From Marivita sp030148515 (lineage in GTDB: Bacteria; Pseudomonadota; Alphaproteobacteria; Rhodobacterales; Rhodobacteraceae), in the NCBI RefSeq assembly GCF_048006345.1, contig NZ_CP180351.1:2976001-3040000 (forward strand): 64,000 nt of DNA, written 5' to 3'. The notes beneath the pieces were generated by a model. The model was not told the origin of the DNA. It was given only the letters and a program-made list of their open reading frames with translations, and did not search any database. Position 1 is the first letter of the stretch. Every line of letters starts with the position of its first letter. This document shows, in pieces, positions 58,846 through 64,000 of this stretch. The position numbers were made by a program, and so were the translations under genes.

Positions 58846-60339
58846 ATGCAATCCGCTGTTTCCATGACCGGCGTGTCGAAGTCCTTTGGTCCGACGATCG
58901 CCGTCAACGACGTGACCTTCGCGGTCAGGCCTGGCCGTGTCCACGCGCTGATGGGCGAGAACGGAGCCGGGAAGTCGACGCTGATGAAGATGCTCGCCGG
59001 TGTCCATCAGCCCGATCGCGGGGAAATCGCGATTGCCGGAAGAAAGGTCGCCTTTGCCAATCCACGCGACGCATTGGCTGCGGGTGTCTCAACGGTCTTT
59101 CAGGAGCTGTCGCTGCTGCCCAACCTGTCGATCGCCGAGAACATGTTCCTGGGCAAGGAGCCTGTCGGCCGCTTCGGTCAGCCCGACCGTCGGCAGATGA
59201 CGGAACGCACCCGCGCGGCCCTGTCCGAGCTAAGTCTGACCCTCGACCCGCGGACGCTCGTGTCCAACCTGAGCATCGCGGAGCGGCAATTCGTGGAAAT
59301 CGCCCACGGGATCAAGGCAGACGCCCAGGTCTTCATTCTGGACGAACCGACGGCCGCGCTGAACGCTGCTGACGTGGATATCCTGAACCGGCAAATCGCC
59401 AATCTGAAGGCCGCAGGCAAGGCAATCATCTACATCTCTCACCGGATGGACGAGATCTTCAACATCTGTGACGACGTTACCGTCATGAAGGACGGCAGGC
59501 ATGTCGCGACCAGACCCTTGGACGAGCTTACACCGGAGGGCTTGATCTCATTGATGGTCGGACGCGAGCTATCCGACCTCTTTCCGCCCCGAACCGGCGA
59601 GACCGGGCCGATCTTGCTCTCTTGCCGCAACCTGACGCTGGCCAGCGGGTCCGAACCGATCAGCTTCGATCTTCAAGCGGGGGAAATCGTCGGCTTAGCC
59701 GGCCTAGAGGGTCAGGGACAGGGAGAGATGGCCCGAGCCATGGTCGGGCAATGCTTTGCCGTCGCGGGCGAGGTCGTCGTCGGGGGGCAGGCCATCAAGG
59801 TCCCGATGGACCAACAAGCCGGCATTCGCCTGATGCAAAGGCTTCGCGTCGGTTTCGTGCCCGAGGACCGCAAGGAGGAAGGTCTGCTTCTTGGCGCGTC
59901 CATCCACGAGAACGTCGTGATCACGCGCCAGGCCGCGCGGGCGGCGTTCCGCCCGGCGACCCGGTTCCGGGAGTTGACCCGCCAGATCATGAACGACCTG
60001 AACGTGAAGGCCCAAAGCCCCGACATGGCGGTCGGCGCCCTGTCCGGCGGCAATCAGCAGAAGGTGCTTCTTGGCCGCTACCTTGCCTCGGACATGGATG
60101 TTCTGATCGTCGAGGAACCGACGCGCGGCGTCGACATCGGGGCCAAGGCCGAGATTTACCGACTGCTCCGGGCGCTTGCCGGACAGGGAAAGGCGATCCT
60201 CCTTCTGTCGCGCGAGACCGTCGAGCTGATCGGACTCTGTGACCGGCTGCTGGTCGTTCACGACCGCAAGATCGTGCGCGAGATGCGCGGCGCCGATGCG
60301 ACCGAGCACGCCATCCTTGACGCCGCCCTGAACTCTTGA
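58846..60339 (+). CDS. Sugar ABC transporter ATP-binding protein, operon 2
   Basis: A 497-residue twin-domain ATPase from the ATG at 58846 (GGGAGG just upstream); an in-frame start at 58720 lies within the previous gene. The N-terminal domain has Walker A GENGAGKST (about 37-45), LSIAERQFVEIA, and Walker B VFILDEPTAAL. The C-terminal domain has the degenerate loop GLEGQGQGEM, signature LSGGNQQKVLLG and EEPTRGVDIG. It is the energy-coupling subunit for the two permeases that follow. Confidence 0.94.
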   Translation: MQSAVSMTGVSKSFGPTIAVNDVTFAVRPGRVHALMGENGAGKSTLMKMLAGVHQPDRGEIAIAGRKVAFANPRDALAAGVSTVFQELSLLPNLSIAENMFLGKEPVGRFGQPDRRQMTERTRAALSELSLTLDPRTLVSNLSIAERQFVEIAHGIKADAQVFILDEPTAALNAADVDILNRQIANLKAAGKAIIYISHRMDEIFNICDDVTVMKDGRHVATRPLDELTPEGLISLMVGRELSDLFPPRTGETGPILLSCRNLTLASGSEPISFDLQAGEIVGLAGLEGQGQGEMARAMVGQCFAVAGEVVVGGQAIKVPMDQQAGIRLMQRLRVGFVPEDRKEEGLLLGASIHENVVITRQAARAAFRPATRFRELTRQIMNDLNVKAQSPDMAVGALSGGNQQKVLLGRYLASDMDVLIVEEPTRGVDIGAKAEIYRLLRALAGQGKAILLLSRETVELIGLCDRLLVVHDRKIVREMRGADATEHAILDAALNS

Positions 60340-60358
60340 TGGACCGGAGAAAGACCGC

Positions 60359-61321
60359 ATGCAAAGTCGACTGATCCACCGTATCGCAGGCAAGAACTCC
60401 AGGCACGGAAACTGGTGGGCTGCGCTGCTTGTCATCCTCCTGACCACGCTGATCCTTGTGGTCACGACGGACGATTTCGCGACCCCGCAGAATGCGTCAA
60501 ACCTGCTGGCCCAGGCGATGCCGCTCATCATCGTCGCGATCGGGCAGATGATCGTCATTGTGCTGGCGGGCATGGACCTCTCGGTCGGCTCGGTCATGAG
60601 CATGACGACCGCGATCCTCGCGCTGGACGGCTCGCCCCTTGTGCTGATCCCGCTGGTCTTCGTGGCCGCCGCAAGCGTCGGAGTTGTGAACGGCATTGCC
60701 ATCGTCAAGCTGAATGTCCATCCGATCATCGCGACCTTGTCGATGCAATTCATAGTGCTGGGCATCGCCCAGCTGTTTCGGCCCGTGGCGGGCGGCTCTG
60801 TCCCCCAAATCGTGGTCGACATGGTCACCGGTTCGGCTCTGGGGATCCCAGCCCCGATGATTTGGGCCCTCGTTGTTCTGGCGGTCGCGTGGAAGATCCT
60901 TCACGGGTCACGCTTCGGGCTGCATCTTTTTGCCATCGGTGGTGGCGTCGCCTCGGGGCAGGGCGACACGGCCCACAACTTCGGCCTGTCCGAACACCGC
61001 AACATCATCGTGGCCTATGTTCTCAGTGCTCTCTTTGCGGCGCTTGCCGGCGTCTTCATCGCGGGCCGTATCGCCTCCGGCGACCCGGGCGTCGGCTCGC
61101 AATTCGCACTCGACTCCATCACCGCTGTCGCGATTGGCGGGACCCAGCTTTCGGGAGGGATCGGGAGCCTGCACGGCACAATCCTCGGAGCAGTCCTGAT
61201 GTCGCTCCTCTCCAACGGAATGAACCTGGCGAACCTTTCGGCCTTCCTTCAAGGCGCCATCAAGGGGGTCATCCTGCTCCTGGTCGTGGCGTTGCAGTCG
61301 CGCAACCGGATGGGGCTGTGA
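60359..61321 (+). CDS. Sugar ABC transporter permease 1, operon 2
   Basis: A 320-residue RbsC-type permease with about 10 helices. Conserved stretches are VIVLAGMDLSVGSVMSMTTAIL (about 62-83), FAIGGGVASGQGDTAHNFGLS and ITAVAIGGTQLSGGIGSLHGT. It starts 19 bp after the ATPase stop. It forms a heterodimer with the next permease. The extended sequence GGGVASGQGD replaces the usual G(x)NxxAA motif, a minor variation. Confidence 0.92.
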   Translation: MQSRLIHRIAGKNSRHGNWWAALLVILLTTLILVVTTDDFATPQNASNLLAQAMPLIIVAIGQMIVIVLAGMDLSVGSVMSMTTAILALDGSPLVLIPLVFVAAASVGVVNGIAIVKLNVHPIIATLSMQFIVLGIAQLFRPVAGGSVPQIVVDMVTGSALGIPAPMIWALVVLAVAWKILHGSRFGLHLFAIGGGVASGQGDTAHNFGLSEHRNIIVAYVLSALFAALAGVFIAGRIASGDPGVGSQFALDSITAVAIGGTQLSGGIGSLHGTILGAVLMSLLSNGMNLANLSAFLQGAIKGVILLLVVALQSRNRMGL

Positions 61322-61323
61322 CG

Positions 61324-62262
61324 ATGACAAACCTGTTCCGTTCCGCGCTGCGGGTGCCGCCAGCATACTTTGTCTTCGTGGTGTTGATTGCGACCCTGTG
61401 GATCGCGAAACCGCAGATGATGAATGCCAACGTGCTTGGCGTCTTCATCCGCCAGGTGGCACCACTCGGGATTCTCGTCCTGGGACAACTCCTGGTCATG
61501 CGGGTCCGGTCCATCGACCTGTCCGGGGCCGGGGTGCTCTTGCTGGTCAATTACCTGATCGCGTCCGGCATGCTGGGAGATCTACCCCTCTCCCTCGTTC
61601 TCGTCTTGTCGCTTGGGATCGGGTGCCTCGTGGGGCTCTTTAACGGTTACCTGGTGGCAAAGCGCCGGGTGTCTGCAGTGATCGCAACGCTTGCCGTGAC
61701 GGTCATCATCACTGGCTTTGTCCAATTTCTCGCCAGCGGCAAGCCGCCGGGTAACATGCCAGCCCTGATGAACGAGGTCTACAAGATTAAGTGGGGCCCG
61801 GTTCCGTTGCCGGTCGTGCTCTGGATCATCCTGACGGCGATGATGGCGGTATTCCTGTCGCGCTTCGTCTTTGGCCGCTTCGTGATGGCGGTGGGCGAGA
61901 ACCCGACCGCCTCGCATTTCTCGGGTGTCCCCGTTGAACGCACCGTGCTCACGGCGCATGTCCTTGCGGGCTTCTTCGCGGGGGTTGCCGCAATTGTGCA
62001 GTCGTCGTCGGTTGCCGTCGGCAGCCTGCGGTTGGGTCTCGAAATGCCAATCGATGCGGTCGCGGCGACGATCCTTGGCGGCGTCGTGTTCGGGCGGGGC
62101 GACGGCGGTGTCTGGGGGCCCTTCTTCGGCGTGCTCTGCTTTGCGTTCCTTTTCGTCGTGATGACAAGCTTCGGCGTGCCCGAGCCGGGCAAGCAGATCG
62201 CACGCGGTCTCATCATCCTTCTGGCGGCAATCTTCTACGGCCTCAACGCCAGGAAAACCTGA
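61324..62262 (+). CDS. Sugar ABC transporter permease 2, operon 2
   Basis: A 312-residue RbsC-type permease from the ATG at 61324, two bases after the permease-1 stop. The same frame stays open upstream through permease 1 (to 60415), but that part is an out-of-frame reading of the preceding gene. It has VMRVRSIDLSGAGVLLLVNY, MAVGENPTASHFSGVPVERT and AATILGGVVFGRGDGG. It completes the channel of the second sugar importer. A second SGNH hydrolase gene follows after 25 bp. Confidence 0.92.
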   Translation: MTNLFRSALRVPPAYFVFVVLIATLWIAKPQMMNANVLGVFIRQVAPLGILVLGQLLVMRVRSIDLSGAGVLLLVNYLIASGMLGDLPLSLVLVLSLGIGCLVGLFNGYLVAKRRVSAVIATLAVTVIITGFVQFLASGKPPGNMPALMNEVYKIKWGPVPLPVVLWIILTAMMAVFLSRFVFGRFVMAVGENPTASHFSGVPVERTVLTAHVLAGFFAGVAAIVQSSSVAVGSLRLGLEMPIDAVAATILGGVVFGRGDGGVWGPFFGVLCFAFLFVVMTSFGVPEPGKQIARGLIILLAAIFYGLNARKT

Positions 62263-62287
62263 CCTCATTCACAAAAGGATCCCGACT

Positions 62288-62947
62288 ATGACTGAAAAAC
62301 GTATCATGTGCTTCGGAGACTCCCTGACCTGGGGGTGGGTGCCGGTGATCGAGGGGGTGCCGACGACGCGTTATCCGGCCGACGTTCGCTGGACAGGCGT
62401 TCTGCAGTCGGAACTCGGTCAAGCCTTCACTGTCATCGAGGAGGGCCTGAGTGCCCGGACAACCATGCTATCCGACCCGACTGACCCGCGACTGGATGGC
62501 AGCGCCTATCTGCCATCGGCCCTGGCCAGCCACCTACCGTTGGACCTCGTGATCCTGATGCTCGGTACCAACGACACCAAAGCCTATTTCCACCGCACAC
62601 CGTTTGAAATCGCGGCGGGCATGTCCAAGCTAGTGGGACAGGTGCTCGGGTCCGCCGGGGGAGTGGGGACCATCTACCCCGCGCCGCAAGTACTGGTCGT
62701 CGCGCCACCGCCACTTACGCCGATGCCGCATGCCTATTTCCAGTCCCTCTTCGGGGGTGCGCACGAAAAATCTGCGCAGTTCGGCAAGCTTTATGGCGAT
62801 CTGGCAGATTTCATGAAGGTGCATTTCCTCGACGCAGGAAAGGTCATTTCAACCGACGGCGTTGATGGCATCCACTTCACCGAAGGCAACAATCGCGACT
62901 TGGGAAAGGCCATCGCCGCGAAGGTGGGCCAAATCTTCGCCGTGTGA
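62288..62947 (+). CDS. Cytoplasmic SGNH/GDSL hydrolase 2
   Basis: A 219-residue SGNH hydrolase without signal peptide. Block I is CFGDSLTWG with Ser12, block III is LMLGTNDTK (about 93-96), and block V is VDGIHFTEGN with the Asp and His. It is clearly paralogous to the hydrolase at 56787 (shared VIEEGLSARTT, PLDLVILMLGTND, VVAPPP). It is the last gene of the second ABC operon. Having one such enzyme at each end of the locus suggests intracellular removal of two acyl groups, or of the same group from two substrates (inference). Confidence 0.87.
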   Translation: MTEKRIMCFGDSLTWGWVPVIEGVPTTRYPADVRWTGVLQSELGQAFTVIEEGLSARTTMLSDPTDPRLDGSAYLPSALASHLPLDLVILMLGTNDTKAYFHRTPFEIAAGMSKLVGQVLGSAGGVGTIYPAPQVLVVAPPPLTPMPHAYFQSLFGGAHEKSAQFGKLYGDLADFMKVHFLDAGKVISTDGVDGIHFTEGNNRDLGKAIAAKVGQIFAV

Positions 62948-63309
62948 TCGAAAGTCTTGGGTGGAGTGTGCGACTTCTGCCGCCGCGTGAGCCCCATTGC
63001 TCCATTTTGGTGACGGATGGATCCCAGCCATCGGACAATGGTTGAGCACGTTCCTCAGGGTCTTCTTTGGTGGTCGCATAAATGGCGCTGACATCAGTCC
63101 AAAGAAGACCCTCTCTATTTTCCTAAAACCTAGGCCGGCCGGTTCGGCGACGGATTGTTTGGCACTTTTGTAAACGCGAAAAGGAGTCCGCAGGTCCACT
63201 AACGAGTTGCAAGTGGAAATTTCCTTTCTGTCAGCTTATAAACGCGCGACCGTCGGCTCGCGTCTGTCTCTAAGCCGAGTCTGCATGAACGCCGAGCCAG
63301 ACAGGGTGG
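62948..63309. other. Intergenic stretch with a long inverted repeat
   Basis: About 360 bp with no recognisable gene. It holds a perfect 14-bp inverted repeat, AGGGTCTTCTTTGG (63057-63070) and CCAAAGAAGACCCT (63099-63112), with a 28-base loop and no T run. It may end the second sugar operon. The remainder presumably contains the promoter of the gene that starts near 63310. Confidence 0.5.
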
Positions 63310-64000
63310 ATGGGCTGCGGCATGGGAGGTGTTGCCGAAGTGCCGGTTAATGAAGACCTCAAGGTTTATGAGGACCAGCCGGGGTTCTTTGATGTGCTTG
63401 GCGCGCAGCGCGAGCTTCGCAGTCAACTCCTCGATCAACCGGTGGTTCGGCACAAGCCTGCAAGGGATCTGGCTGCCCACATGCTGTTGCACCTTGATGA
63501 TCTCCACAGGTGTTGGAGCATTGGCACCATGTGGCTCCGTTCTGAACTTGCCTGCCACCGCGTCGATACCGGGTTCGGCCACGCAGCTGCTCCGGAATAC
63601 CATCCAAGTTTTTCCGAGGCGAAAAACGGGGATTATGACGTCCCATCCTTCGGGTGCGGCGCTGTCGACAACCGCGATCCGATCATGCAGGCAATGTGGT
63701 CCGGGCAACGGCCTGTTATTTTTGCAGATCTCAAGCACGACAGGCGTGTTACGCCAAAGCTTCGGCAACGGCTGTCAGGAGCGCGCACGAAATCGAAATT
63801 TGGGGCGGCGCTTCGGGTAAGAGGCAACAGCTTTGGTCTGATCTGCGCGGATTGGACGGAGCACGAGGTTCCGAGCGAGTCCGGCTTGTTCGATTGCTTT
63901 GAACAAACGGTCACGGATGTCTTGAGCCCCATCATTGCAGTAGCGCAGCGCATCTCGCAAACGGTGGGGTCGGAACAGGTCCTCACCCGCGGACCCAAGT
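63310..64000 (+). CDS. Probable regulator with sensor domain, cut by window edge
   Basis: A frame open from about 63310 (ATG; a second ATG at 63322) to the window end, at least 230 codons, with good coding character. Readable parts are VNEDLKVYEDQPGFFDVLGA, DDLHRCWSIGTMWLRSE, PSFGCGAVDNRDPIMQAMWS, RPVIFADLKHD, KSKFGAALRVRGNSFGLICADWTEHEVPS-type region and FEQTVTDVLSPIIAVAQRIS. This resembles the GAF-like sensor half of alphaproteobacterial LuxR-type (HTH) regulators, whose DNA-binding domain would be beyond the window. The true start is uncertain, because an ATG at 63285 lies in another frame. The family assignment is tentative. Confidence 0.6.
   Translation, partial: MGCGMGGVAEVPVNEDLKVYEDQPGFFDVLGAQRELRSQLLDQPVVRHKPARDLAAHMLLHLDDLHRCWSIGTMWLRSELACHRVDTGFGHAAAPEYHPSFSEAKNGDYDVPSFGCGAVDNRDPIMQAMWSGQRPVIFADLKHDRRVTPKLRQRLSGARTKSKFGAALRVRGNSFGLICADWTEHEVPSESGLFDCFEQTVTDVLSPIIAVAQRISQTVGSEQVLTRGPK

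Noticed and set aside
60415..61323. Upstream extension of the second permease of operon 2
   Set aside because: The frame stays open through the first permease gene but reads it out of frame, giving Arg/His/Pro-rich sequence without membrane helices.
1..64000. CRISPR array, rRNA operon, prophage or plasmid origin
   Set aside because: No regularly spaced repeats, no rRNA-like sequence, no phage structural genes or replication-initiator genes were seen on either strand.

Overview
The window reads as a chromosome segment of a Rhodobacterales (Roseobacter-group) alphaproteobacterium. The evidence is the psd-pssA pair, petABC, a DUF484-xerC pair, a GANTC-type ccrM next to rnhB, a thiBPQ operon under a TPP riboswitch, TRAP transporters and generally high GC. 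All function calls come from reading translated sequence and known family motifs; no database search was run.

1-32.8 kb is mainly ordinary core genome. It holds: a four-gene minus-strand operon (S49 peptidase, tiny Cys-rich membrane protein, CaxA antiporter, PTR1/FolM-like SDR); a LysR regulator with a DUF1445 protein, a complete TRAP transporter and PxpB/PxpC (an oxoproline-type cluster with no pxpA beside it); priA facing transaldolase; DUF484-xerC; a PaiB-like protein, a GST and psd-pssA; an outer-membrane barrel divergent from petABC; thiBPQ; aroC; ccdA with a thioredoxin; an EamA exporter; a small lipoprotein; an L,D-transpeptidase; an FAH-family enzyme; ccrM and rnhB; and tRNA-Phe.

32.8-48.2 kb is an accessory region that starts directly after tRNA-Phe. 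It opens with a nested insertion-sequence block: an IS3-family element carrying an IS110 element and a second, intact IS3 element. Next come broken or partial genes (azoreductase tail, a WYL regulator with a stop codon in its DNA-binding domain, an H-NS tail, IS5 and IS3 fragments) and a membrane cyclic-nucleotide-binding protein. The region ends with a cyanophycin-synthetase-like ATP-grasp gene split by one in-frame UGA, two TctC-type binding proteins, a TctA-TctB fusion permease and a methyltransferase. A second decayed copy of the outer IS3 closes the region.

48.2-63 kb carries two adjacent ribose-type (RbsABC-like) sugar ABC operons. The first has a LacI regulator, binding protein, ATPase, two permeases and a D-ribulokinase-like FGGY kinase, with two near-identical operator palindromes in the divergent region. 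The second has a ROK regulator and an SGNH hydrolase divergent from binding protein, ATPase, two permeases and a second SGNH hydrolase. That layout suggests uptake and intracellular de-esterification of an acylated carbohydrate. The window ends inside a probable regulator gene that runs off the edge.
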